Positions 35,697 to 44,800 of a stretch of DNA of 64,000 bases are shown piece by piece (position 1 is the stretch's first letter; each line of letters starts with the position of its first letter). This DNA comes from Kiritimatiellia bacterium (lineage in GTDB: Bacteria; Verrucomicrobiota; Kiritimatiellia; RFP12; UBA1067): contig JAFXTB010000171.1 of assembly GCA_017525225.1 (NCBI GenBank), positions 1 through 64,000 of the forward strand, given 5' to 3'. Under the pieces are notes generated by a model. The model was given only the letters and a program-made list of their open reading frames with translations. It had not been told where the DNA came from and made no database searches. The position numbers were made by a program, and so were the translations under genes.

Positions 35697-36238
35697 CAGA
35701 ACACCTCCTCGTAGATTATCGACTCAATTGCGTCGTGCCGTGCAAAGTGGGCTAGATAATCGGCTATCTTGTATGCCTCCAGCTCGGACGACTTCCTCCG
35801 GAAGGAAAGTACAACCTCCTTGTACAGATCCGGTGCAAGCTTTCCCTTCATTCTCGCTGTCTCTATCAGAAGCCGTTCAAGGTCGAAAGTCCTCACCCTG
35901 TCGCCACAGTAGTCTATCGTTGTCACGCCGATACCTTCGGTACCACTTGGCATATAGAACTGCTTCACCAGCGGATCCCGAATCGGTCTTGCGCCGTGGG
36001 CTGTCGCCATGTAGTAGAACTCTGGTACCACGTCCGTAAGGTCATGGTAGAAGTACGCGCTGTCGAATGTCATGACGGCATTCGGATGCCGCCACTGTAC
36101 AATCTCAAGCTCGTTTTCCGCACCCGTGTCCGAATACACGCCGACGTCTAGTTTCCAGAGAATGCCAGACGCGACCGCCTTATCTATCTGATAAGGCGAC
36201 CCGAACTTCTCCTTGCACTCTGCGAACGAATACAGCAT
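35696..36238 (-). CDS. AbiEi-like antitoxin / transcriptional regulator
   Basis: The 180-residue protein has a short N-terminal helix-turn-helix-like segment (FAECKEKFGSPYQIDKAVAS) followed by GILWKLDVGVYS and a domain with DSAYFYHDLTDVVPE and RTFDLERLLIE. This layout matches AbiEi/DUF6088 antitoxins, which repress their own operon by binding an inverted repeat. ATG at 36238 fits the family N terminus; ATG at 36256 is an alternative. An almost perfect inverted repeat (36237-36287) covers the start region and the -10 box. The matching toxin seems degraded. It is separated from the operons on either side and has its own promoter. Confidence 0.65.
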   Translation of the reverse strand: MLYSFAECKEKFGSPYQIDKAVASGILWKLDVGVYSDTGAENELEIVQWRHPNAVMTFDSAYFYHDLTDVVPEFYYMATAHGARPIRDPLVKQFYMPSGTEGIGVTTIDYCGDRVRTFDLERLLIETARMKGKLAPDLYKEVVLSFRRKSSELEAYKIADYLAHFARHDAIESIIYEEVF

Positions 36239-36287
36239 TTTACCACCCGTCGGCATTTTCCCTGTTTTTGCCGACGGTTGGTATAAT
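36237..36287. promoter_or_regulatory. inverted-repeat operator of the AbiEi-like gene
   Basis: Arms at 36237-36255 and 36269-36287 match at 17 of 19 positions, separated by 13 nt. The core arm sequence is TGCCGACGGTTGG and its partner. The repeat overlaps the -10 box and the probable start codon, the expected place for autorepression by an AbiEi-type protein. Confidence 0.6.
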
Positions 36288-36311
36288 ACCACAATCCGAT
36301 CTTCACCGCAA
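36283..36311 (-). promoter_or_regulatory. promoter of the AbiEi-like gene
   Basis: TTGCGG (36311-36306) and TATTAT (36288-36283) are separated by 17 nt. The -10 box lies inside the inverted repeat. Confidence 0.55.
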
Positions 36312-36346
36312 CTGGAAATGTCCCCGAAGTGTGATAGGCGCACTAT

Positions 36347-36362
36347 TGTGCCATTAGGCACA
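36347..36362. promoter_or_regulatory. palindrome upstream of the AbiEi-like gene
   Basis: TGTGCCATTAGGCACA has perfect 6-nt arms around ATTA. It overlaps the end of the isomerase-like gene and lies about 35 nt upstream of the AbiEi -35 box. It could be a second regulator site. Part of it resembles the shared 26-bp block at 54269 and 61554. Confidence 0.35.
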
Positions 36363-37223
36363 TGAGGCGTATGCAGCCTTGATCTTGGGAAGCAGGTACT
36401 TGGCAGACTCTATGCACGGCATGAGCGTATCCGCCACGCGTTCGCATTCGATGACGTACCACTTGAAGTCAGGCTCCGTGGCCATGTAGGCCAGGACCTC
36501 GTCCCACGGCACCATCTTGCCGCCGTCCGTCGGCGGCTGCCCCAGTATGCCGTACGGTGAAGGGATGTTCTCCTTGGCGTGGATGGAATGGTGGCGGTTC
36601 CTGTACTTCTTCAGGACGGCCATGAGGTCGGCACCGGGATGTACGACCTGGCAGGTGTCTATCTGCTGCAACAGGAGCGGAGATGCGTTCTTGTAGATGC
36701 AGTCCCAGGCGGTGACGCCGTCGTAGGTCAGCTTGAACTCCTGCTCGTGGTTGTGCATGGAGAACGGCAGGCCGTACTTCCTGGCATCTTCCGCGACGAG
36801 GCTCATCTCCTCGCCCAGCTTCGTCCATTCCTCTGCGGTCTTGCGCATCGCCCACGGACATGTAAGCGACTCGAAACCCGCCTCGGAGCAGAACTCCAGG
36901 GTCTTCTTGAGGTCGTCGCCCTTCCAGCCAAAGGCGGTATGCGTGCCGCTGGCAGCCATCCCGGCGTTCGCAAGCATCTTCTTGAGCTCCTTTGGCGTGA
37001 ACCACTTGTCCTTCGACGGACCGTACTGGAAGAACTCGATACCGTCAAAACCGGCGGCGTGAAGACGTTCAAGGTTCTTCTCGGGTTCTTTCCAGAACAC
37101 CTCGCGAATCGAGTACATCTGCACGGACAGGCGCGGCATCTTCGCGCGCGGCGGCACGCCAAGAGAGGCGGTGCAGGCAGCGGCGGTCGTGGTGGATAGG
37201 AACGATCTACGTGTAACAGTCAT
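36354..37223 (-). CDS. Tat-exported sugar phosphate isomerase/epimerase-like protein
   Basis: The 289-residue protein begins with a Tat signal (MTVTRRSFLSTTTAAACTAS). The mature part is an AP-endonuclease-2/xylose-isomerase-like TIM barrel: LSVQMYSIRE, AAGFDGIEFFQYGP, MHNHEQEF (metal-binding His/Glu), QIDTCQVVHPG, HSIHAKENI and YVIECE. Metal ligands fit the family. It is the last gene of the operon led by the beta-strand-repeat protein at 51803 and follows the MBL-fold gene by 73 nt. It probably acts on a released sugar or keto-sugar outside the cytoplasm; the substrate is unknown. Confidence 0.8.
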   Translation of the reverse strand: MTVTRRSFLSTTTAAACTASLGVPPRAKMPRLSVQMYSIREVFWKEPEKNLERLHAAGFDGIEFFQYGPSKDKWFTPKELKKMLANAGMAASGTHTAFGWKGDDLKKTLEFCSEAGFESLTCPWAMRKTAEEWTKLGEEMSLVAEDARKYGLPFSMHNHEQEFKLTYDGVTAWDCIYKNASPLLLQQIDTCQVVHPGADLMAVLKKYRNRHHSIHAKENIPSPYGILGQPPTDGGKMVPWDEVLAYMATEPDFKWYVIECERVADTLMPCIESAKYLLPKIKAAYASCA

Positions 37224-37296
37224 GGCTTCTTGTTTCTCCTTTTCTTCTGTACTTCTGTACGCGGGCTGACTCGCCAGCGGGGTTTGATGATAAAGG

Positions 37297-38574
37297 TCAG
37301 ACTCTCGGCTCCAGGCAGGCCCTTACGCGCATCGACTCGTCACGGGCGTCGACAAGGTAGATCCTGTACCTTTCACCACCGGGCGCGACCTTCACGACAA
37401 CGTGTACCCCTTCCTTCGTCTCCGGCGGCACATTCCGCATGAACGGCATGTCGCAGAACTCCCTGGCGCGGTCCGTCGGCATGAAGTTCGGAATGATCAG
37501 CGGATCGAAGTCCGGATGCAGATCGCGCGACGCCATGCGTTCCATCGTGTCCTTGACTACGTGCCAGTGGCTCCACACGCAGGTGATGTACGCCTGCGCA
37601 CGGACCGAGCGGATGAAATCCGCGCTCATCGCATCGATGCAGCTGTGGTGGTTCGTCTTGCAGACCGTCACCGGACCAACGCGCCTGCCGACCTCCGCCT
37701 CGTAGTTGATGGGACCATCCTTGGTGGCGAAGCCCTGCTTCATGAAGCTCGGCTGGACGTCGCCACCCGTCCAGAACCTGAACTTGCCGTACTGGATGAC
37801 GAATCCCATCGAGAGCATGTTCTGGGGCAGATAGTCCTTGCCTGTCGCCGTCACGGTCTCGGCGGCGAAGTCGCGTTCGCCGTCCCTGCCGTCCCAGAGC
37901 CGCCCGTTCGCGCAGATGTTGCGGATCGAGAACACGCCCTTGTACTTCCCGGGGTCGCGCAACAGCGCGATCTGGTCGAGCGCGCCGACCTTGAACGGCT
38001 CCACTGCAAGCCCCTTCCTCTTCTGTTCCTCCACCCACGGCGCTACGAGATGCATGCACATTCCATGCGACCCGTACGTCCCGCGCGCCGGATACTGATG
38101 GTCGAAGTAGCGCTTGAAGGAGAAATCCTCCGCCACGCACAGAAAACCGTCGATCTTGCGTCCGTCGGCCGTCGTCCTGTATCGCCAGTCCATCTCCGGC
38201 GTGCTCTTCTGCCCGAATCCAGCGTGCCCTACGTGGTCTGCATGCCAATGCGAGAAGATCAGGTAGTCTATGGACTTCTCCGGGTACACACGCCCGATGT
38301 AACGGCTGACCCACTCGCCGCCGAGCCGTTCTGACGAAGGCAGCAGCGGGGTATAGGCGACATCCTTCGGACGATAGGCATCGCCAACGTCGTTCAGGAT
38401 CGCCGTGCCGTCTGGCAGACGGTAGAACATGTTCTCTCCACATCCCGTGTAGATGAAGTGCAGTTCCAGCTCGCCCTGCTTCCAAGGCGGCAGAGGGGTC
38501 CCTCCCACGGCTCCGTCTGCCATGCCTACGATCGGCACGGCCAGCGCGGACTTGACGAAATCGCGCCTGTTCAT
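37297..38574 (-). CDS. Tat-exported metallo-beta-lactamase-fold hydrolase
   Basis: The 425-residue protein starts with MNRRDFVKSALAVPIVGMA, a Tat-type signal. The MBL-fold metal motif is SHWHADHVGHAGF (HxHxDH). TGCGENMFYRLPDG precedes it and TNHHSCIDAM may carry a further metal ligand. The frame upstream of 38574 is open but has no protein-like character. It lies between the GH127-fusion and the isomerase-like gene, all transcribed in one direction with short gaps, so a role in processing glycan-derived esters or lactones is plausible but not shown. Confidence 0.78.
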   Translation of the reverse strand: MNRRDFVKSALAVPIVGMADGAVGGTPLPPWKQGELELHFIYTGCGENMFYRLPDGTAILNDVGDAYRPKDVAYTPLLPSSERLGGEWVSRYIGRVYPEKSIDYLIFSHWHADHVGHAGFGQKSTPEMDWRYRTTADGRKIDGFLCVAEDFSFKRYFDHQYPARGTYGSHGMCMHLVAPWVEEQKRKGLAVEPFKVGALDQIALLRDPGKYKGVFSIRNICANGRLWDGRDGERDFAAETVTATGKDYLPQNMLSMGFVIQYGKFRFWTGGDVQPSFMKQGFATKDGPINYEAEVGRRVGPVTVCKTNHHSCIDAMSADFIRSVRAQAYITCVWSHWHVVKDTMERMASRDLHPDFDPLIIPNFMPTDRAREFCDMPFMRNVPPETKEGVHVVVKVAPGGERYRIYLVDARDESMRVRACLEPRV

Positions 38575-38611
38575 GTTCGTTCGATCCGGTTGAAGCGCTG
38601 CGAGACGCATC

Positions 38612-41600
38612 CTATTCAGCGACGACCAGCACGCCGGCATTGGATTTGAGCGGGACGGACATCGTGCCGTCGGCGCGCTTTTCGACGGCGACGGCGCCGT
38701 TTCCGTCAAATGCCTTGACGATGCTCGTTGCCGACACGGGCCGGAAGACGATCACGTGCGTCCTGGGCGCGACATCCTCGGAATCGTCGCACGCGGCTAC
38801 ATAGGTCGCATAGCCGCCGGAGCCATCGCGCGACGCGAAATGTCCTACCGCCAACGCCGCGCCGTCGGTCGCCTTGACATCCGCGAATCCAACGCCCGTG
38901 GATGCCGCCAGTACGGGCTGGGCGACCTTCCCGGCGAATTCGGCGGCATTGAACCCGACGAGGTCCGTATTGATCCTGCGGTATTTCATGTACTGCGGCG
39001 AGATGCGATGCAGCTCGGCGTTGACCGTCTTGAGCATGTCGTAGGTGGCAGTCTTCATGCCGTTGGTGTCGACTGCGTTTTGCGCCCACCAGCCCTTTGT
39101 CCAGCAAGCCCACGAGATCACCTCCGCGCCATACGCGAGCGCGGTGTTCGCCTGGTAGCGGAGCGTGTTCACCGTCATCGCCCTGTTCTTCCTGCTGCCT
39201 TCCGCGTACTGGTTGGCCTGCAGGACGATCCAGAGGCTGCGATGCGTGGCCGTGCAGGCGTCGGCGACAATGCGCAGGTTCTCGAACATGCCCGGCACCT
39301 TGTTCTTCCAACCCCAGAGATAATGATCGTAGCAGATGTAGTCGAGCGGGACGTTCTTGCAGTATATCTCGATGTGCGTGCGATAGTCCTTGCAACCCAG
39401 CTGCGTCTTGGAGAGGTCCTGGCCATCCTTGCCCGGCAGCGCGTAGTTCGGGAAGAGGTTCAGGTACGGGAACTGGTTCGGGAAGTTCTCCGCCGTGCAG
39501 CGCACGACTTCGCCGTAGTGGGGGAAATCGAGCGCGGACGGCTCGTCGCCGATGTCGATGGCCCACACCGCCGGATGGTCCTTGAACTGCCTGGCGGCGT
39601 TTTCGTACTTCCAGATCGGATTGTACTCGTGCATGTGCCCGTTGCGCTCGTAGCTTCCGCCGCCCCACCATCCGGGCGTGACCCCGCCGAGGATCACGCC
39701 GACCTTGTGCTTGAGGCAGAGGTCCAGGGTCTTGCGATCCAGATTCTCGATCACAAAGTCGATTCCGCAGTCCGCAATGTCCTTGATATGCGCCTCGGTG
39801 CGGGCATACGGCTTGAGGCAGTATGTTCCGATGTTGAGCTTCGTACGATCCATGCGCTTCGCGGGCTTCTTCGCCTTGCGCCACCTCGCGGCCATGGCCT
39901 CCTCGTCGAAATCAAGCGGAATGAACGTGCGATAGCTGTTGCCGGGACGCCAGAGGTTGCCGGCGGACGCATAGTCGCAGAACCGGATGCGGGCCGGACG
40001 GCGCCCTTCCGGATTCTCGGCATGTCCGCCGATCGGCAGCGCCGCCGAGACGATCATGCGCATTTCGTCAGGACGCTCGGGCTGTTCGAGCGTGAAAGCA
40101 GGGAGCCTGTCGAAATTAAAGCAGTAGCGACGCAGCTCGGCGGAGATATCGCCGTCGCCAAAGCGCGAATCGCGGGCCAGCAGCACGGGACCGCGCGTGA
40201 ACGCCACGTGGTCATGGCTCACGTGCGCCTTCACAGGGAGACCGAAATCGAGCGTCACCACGTCGCCAGGCTTCCACAAGCGTTCATGCATCGTATAGCG
40301 TGGTCCCACGAGGTAGCGCGCCTCGACAGCGCACCCGTTCACCGTCATCCTGTTGTTGGCCGTGCATCCTGGAATTCGCACGGAGAACTTGAACTTCATC
40401 GGCTTGTCCAGACGGAAGCGGATGTCGACCTTCCCGTCGCGCGGATATGTCGTATGCACCTCGAAGCACGCCTTCTTGCCGAGGGATGGAACCAGCACCG
40501 ATGCGTAGCCGGAAGCATACCAGTTCATGAACACCTCGTCGTTCTTCGCCTGGAGGATCGAACGGAGAAACGCGAGGAAACCGCGCGGGCCGTTGGCGTT
40601 GCAGCAGTTCGTGTGCATGCGGCAATGGAGATGCCCTTCCGACCTGTAGCCTGTAAGGGGGGTGTAGGCGGCGAACAGCGAACCGTCATGGTTCAGCGAA
40701 GCGAGATAGGCGTTGTAGAACGTCTTCTCGAACTCTTCGGCATACGACGGATCGCCCGTTATCGCCAGCAGCTTCTCGCAGAGCCGCATCCATGTGATCG
40801 TCACGCACGTCTCCTGCAGCGCGCTGTACGGTTCATGCTGATGCTCGGCGCCATGGAACCAGAACTCATGCGAGGCGGCGCTGCCGGCCAGATTGATCTC
40901 GTCGCGCACTATGCTCGCCACCGTTGCGATCGTCGCGGAAAGCAGATCCTTCCTCCCCGTGACCTCGTAGTACTCCAGCAGCCCCTGGTAGCAGCTCATC
41001 ATCTCGTATGCCTTGTTGCGGCTCTTGATGAAGTCCTGCCAGAAGGAGTTGGGGGCTGGCGCCGGCGAACGGTTCGCCACAGGGCACGACGCCAGCTCCA
41101 GAAGCCGGGGACCGTCCTTGCGCTCCGTCATCTCCTTCACGATGAAGGCGGCAAAATCAAGGTACTTCTGCTCCTTCGTGCGGCGATAGAGCCACATCAC
41201 AGGCTCCAGCACACTGCAGCTGGGCATGCCGGAATAGTTGCCGGTGCCGCCGATCTTCAGCTTTGAATCCGGCCCGACGCTGCCAATCAGATAGTCGCAG
41301 AGCCGCCGGCAGGACGCCATCGACTTCGCGTCGCCAGTCGCGTCGTAGTAGTGCAGAAGCCCCATCATCGTGTACTTGATCCCCCACACGTCCCACGTTC
41401 CGTGCGCGCTGCGGCGGGATTCGATGTAGTTGCCAAGATAGCCATCCGCCTGCTGCGCAGACAGCAGATTGGCAATTCCCGCATCGAGCTTGCGCTTCAG
41501 GACGGGGTCCTTGGTCATCGACCAGAACGGCGCGGCGGAATGCATGTACTTGCCCCAGAACTCCGTCTGCCACAGGCCCGTCTCGGTGCGGTGCTTGAAG

Positions 41601-41782
41601 CATTCCGTGAGGTACACGGGGTCCTGCTCAAGCACGTGGTTGCGATACATCGCCTCAAACGTCTTCGCCAGCGGTCCTTGCAGCGATACGTCTCCGTCCG
41701 CAACGCCGACCCTTGGCGTGACGGCCTGCGCGGATGCCGTCAATGCGGCGGCGAGTGCAACAAGTACGATCCTTTTCATCAT
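38612..41782 (-). CDS. GH127-type beta-L-arabinofuranosidase fused to TIM-barrel glycosidase
   Basis: The 1056-residue exported protein (signal MKRIVLVALAAALTASAQA) has two catalytic-looking modules. Residues about 25-615 match GH127: YLTECFKHRTETGLWQTEFW, DGYLGNYIESRRSAHGTWD, VWGIKYTMMGLLHYY and HTNCCNANGPRG near residue 394. The Cys pair is the family's nucleophile/zinc site. Residues about 640-1056 are a TIM barrel (LNIGTYCLKPYARTEAHIKD, DIGDEPSALDFPHYGE, PLDYICYDHYLWGW). That barrel is homologous to the stand-alone protein at 47101-48450; the Glu of DEP is the likely acid/base. Together they could strip L-arabinose and a second sugar from one glycan. Confidence 0.85.
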   Translation of the reverse strand: MMKRIVLVALAAALTASAQAVTPRVGVADGDVSLQGPLAKTFEAMYRNHVLEQDPVYLTECFKHRTETGLWQTEFWGKYMHSAAPFWSMTKDPVLKRKLDAGIANLLSAQQADGYLGNYIESRRSAHGTWDVWGIKYTMMGLLHYYDATGDAKSMASCRRLCDYLIGSVGPDSKLKIGGTGNYSGMPSCSVLEPVMWLYRRTKEQKYLDFAAFIVKEMTERKDGPRLLELASCPVANRSPAPAPNSFWQDFIKSRNKAYEMMSCYQGLLEYYEVTGRKDLLSATIATVASIVRDEINLAGSAASHEFWFHGAEHQHEPYSALQETCVTITWMRLCEKLLAITGDPSYAEEFEKTFYNAYLASLNHDGSLFAAYTPLTGYRSEGHLHCRMHTNCCNANGPRGFLAFLRSILQAKNDEVFMNWYASGYASVLVPSLGKKACFEVHTTYPRDGKVDIRFRLDKPMKFKFSVRIPGCTANNRMTVNGCAVEARYLVGPRYTMHERLWKPGDVVTLDFGLPVKAHVSHDHVAFTRGPVLLARDSRFGDGDISAELRRYCFNFDRLPAFTLEQPERPDEMRMIVSAALPIGGHAENPEGRRPARIRFCDYASAGNLWRPGNSYRTFIPLDFDEEAMAARWRKAKKPAKRMDRTKLNIGTYCLKPYARTEAHIKDIADCGIDFVIENLDRKTLDLCLKHKVGVILGGVTPGWWGGGSYERNGHMHEYNPIWKYENAARQFKDHPAVWAIDIGDEPSALDFPHYGEVVRCTAENFPNQFPYLNLFPNYALPGKDGQDLSKTQLGCKDYRTHIEIYCKNVPLDYICYDHYLWGWKNKVPGMFENLRIVADACTATHRSLWIVLQANQYAEGSRKNRAMTVNTLRYQANTALAYGAEVISWACWTKGWWAQNAVDTNGMKTATYDMLKTVNAELHRISPQYMKYRRINTDLVGFNAAEFAGKVAQPVLAASTGVGFADVKATDGAALAVGHFASRDGSGGYATYVAACDDSEDVAPRTHVIVFRPVSATSIVKAFDGNGAVAVEKRADGTMSVPLKSNAGVLVVAE

Positions 41783-41812
41783 GTCCTTCTTTCTTTGCTG
41801 TGTTTATGAAAA

Positions 41813-44800
41813 TCAAAGCTCGACGATGCCGGCGGGGAGCTGCTTCTCCACCTTGATCCGACCGTTCTCCAGCCTCCATGAAACCAAGATGCGTCCCTTT
41901 GGCGTATCGAGATGTCCCTTCGCCCATGTGACGCCGGCGACGGCATACGGCGCGATGCGCACCTTGTCGCAGCCCACCGCGTCCTCCGCGACCTGGATGC
42001 CTAGGATGCCGCGCATCAGCCAGGCCGCGCACGACCCGAACATGGGATGGTTGTGCGAATATGTGTTGTCCGACGGCGCCCACGTCTCCCAGAGCGTCGT
42101 GGCGCCGTTGTCGAGCATGTTGAACCAGCCGGGGAAGCCCTTGTGCGAAAACACCCGGCCGGCGATCTCCGCATCGCCACGAGCCGTAAGTATCTCAAGA
42201 ATATACTGCGTGGAGAAGATGCCGGTGGACATCGCGTAGTCGTGGCCGGCCACGTTCTCCTTCAGGATGCGGTAGGCGGCATCGAGATCTTCCGGCGGCA
42301 GCATGCCGTGGTAGATCGCGAAACATTCCTCGCCCTGCCTGCCGTCTCCGACGAATCCCTTGGCCGGCACATATCGCGCGGCGGCGGCAAACGCCGCCTC
42401 CAGCTCCCTTGCCGTCGCTTCGAACTTTTCCGCGTCAGGCGTCTCGCCGAGAAGTCGTGCGAACTTCGCCGTCAACTTGAGGAACTGGTGGTAGTGGCAC
42501 TGCGCAGTCAGAACCTTGTCCGCCTTCTCCAGCGCCTCATGGTCGCCGATGCACGGCGGCACATGTCTTGTATCGAACGTCTCGGCGCAGCGGAACAGGA
42601 AGCGCCGCAGGAAGGGATAGGCCTCACGCATCGTCCGCCTGTCGCCATAGTAGCGCAGAAGCAGATCCACTACGATCGGCGCGTCCACGGCCCAGCCGAA
42701 GCGACAACGTTCGACGCACTGATTCGGAAACACCGACGGCGACGTGGTCGAGAACACGCCGTGCAACGCTTCCATGTCGCAGCGGTCGCGCACGACCTTG
42801 CGGTAGAACGCAGACATGTCGTAGTTGAGGACGAACGACTCCGCCGTAGCCGCCAGATCGCCGCCATATCCAAACCGCTCGCGCGCCGGGCAGTCCGACT
42901 GCACACCCTGCATGTTGGACCGGAAAGTCCGCCTGCACACGTCGCGGAGACGGTTTATCTTCGGATCCGAACACTCGAACGACGTAGAATCCTTCACGTC
43001 CGCACTCCAGGCAAGAGCCTCGAAATCCTCCGGCGACGGAGCTACGCGCAATCCCGCCACCTCCACATAGCGGAAGCCATGGAACGTGAAACGAGGCTCG
43101 TAGACGAACCGTTCCGCCTCAGGGCAGATGACGGTGTCCTTCTGTTCCGCGATCCCGGGTGGATCGATCTTGGCCTTCTTCTGCTGTCCGCAGACGCTGG
43201 TCATCACGTTCAGCTTCCCATCTGGATACAGTATCTCCCCATATCTGAACGTCACCACGTCGCCGTCATGCGAGCCCTTCACCGTCGCCCTGATCGTACC
43301 TGCGAAGTTGACGCCCATGTCGACGATCCACTTTCCGTCCGGCAGCGGCTTGACGTCCTTCGCCTTCCACCGATCGTACACAATCACGGGCGGCGCGTCG
43401 CCGCGCGGCAGCACTGCGCCCTTGGGCGCATCCGACACAACCCGCGCCGCCTGGCGGGGCGCACCGGCCCCGGCGCGCCGCCGCATGTCGCGCTTCTCGC
43501 CAAGATAGAGATTGTTGCGCAGCACCGGTCCGTCCGACGCGCTCCAATCGCGATCCGTGACGATGCGTTCCGTCGTGCCATCCGCATACGTCACCTCCAG
43601 TGTCGCCTTGGCCGTAGGCGTTCCGTGCGGAAGGGTCTTGCGCAGGTTGAAGCGCCCCCACATCTTCATCGGGAGCGGATTCCACCAGCCGTTGCCCAGT
43701 TCGATCGCAAGCGTGTTCCTGCCTTCCTTCACAAATGCCGTGACGTCGTATTCATCCTCCAGAACACGCCGGTCAAAGGCAGTCCAAAGCGGCAGGGCCA
43801 CGACATTTACGCGCTTCCCGTTAACCGAGGCATCGTACATCCCCGGCGAAGCGATGCGCCACACCGCACGCTTCACCGGCTTTGCCGCGAGCGTGAACTC
43901 ACGCTCCAGCACGGGAGCCGGAGCATCGGCGAAATGCGCCGCATAGTCGTCCTCGCCCGGCACTACGTACTGGCCAGTGATCCACTCCGCCTGTCCTGTG
44001 CCGGTCGAACGCGGACATTCAAGCATCAGTTCCCTGAAGCGCGCGATTTCTTCGTCGGTGATGCCACAGGCTTTCGCATATGCGACGCATTGCCTCTGAA
44101 CCGGCATCTTGGGGAAGGTCTCGTTCAGATAGCGCTTAAGACCGTCTATGTAGTTCCAGTGGTTGAACTTCACCAGATCATAGTTGAACACGGTAAGTTC
44201 CCAATCCTTGTCGAGATCATCTTCGGCCACGCCCAGGATGCCGCCCAGCAGCCAAGCGAGCGAACCCGTGCGATCCGCACCGCCGGCGCAATGGAATATC
44301 GCCGGCAGATTCGCCGGATTGTTCAATTCGCGGAAACACTTCGCGAACGCGGCCTTGGCCGTTTCAGTCTTCATTCCGTCATAGTTGGAAGAACTTACGT
44401 TCACCCATCTCGTCGATGGTCCTAACGGAGACGATGTCATCCCGTAGCTTTCCCAGTCGGTGCGAAGGTCAAGTTCCAACCGTATCCCAAACGTCGCCTC
44501 GGCCTCTTTCCTGGCGGCATCCGTAAGCAGGGATTCGCCGACCCGCCATTCCGACCTGGGCTGTTCCTTGCGCCCGTGCGCCTGACGGTTCAGGGCCGCC
44601 GAACGGTACAGCATCCCCTGCTTCACACGCCTGCCATCCAACGTCGCGTAGCCACCGATGTCGCGTACGTTGCCTACGCCGTCCATCCTGCAGATGCGCG
44701 GCACTCCGGCTTCGGTTTCGAACGTGCCCGTCCCGACCGTCTTGCCGCCACGCCGCGCGGTCCAGGTATAACGCGTTCCCACGAGAAGATTGTCGATGAC

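Noticed and set aside
36282-36287. Plus-strand TATAAT near the AbiEi-like gene
   Set aside because: It arises from the dyad around the minus-strand -10 box, and no plus-strand gene follows.
38756-41266. Long plus-strand open frame opposite the GH127 fusion gene
   Set aside because: It is antisense to a gene with clear domains, is rich in Arg, Val, Ala and His as expected from the complement of GC-rich codons, and has no motif or ribosome-binding site.
42047-44425. Long plus-strand open frame opposite the GH36/PTP/GH78 gene
   Set aside because: This is a composition-driven shadow frame of a real gene with intact active-site motifs on the other strand; no domain is recognisable.
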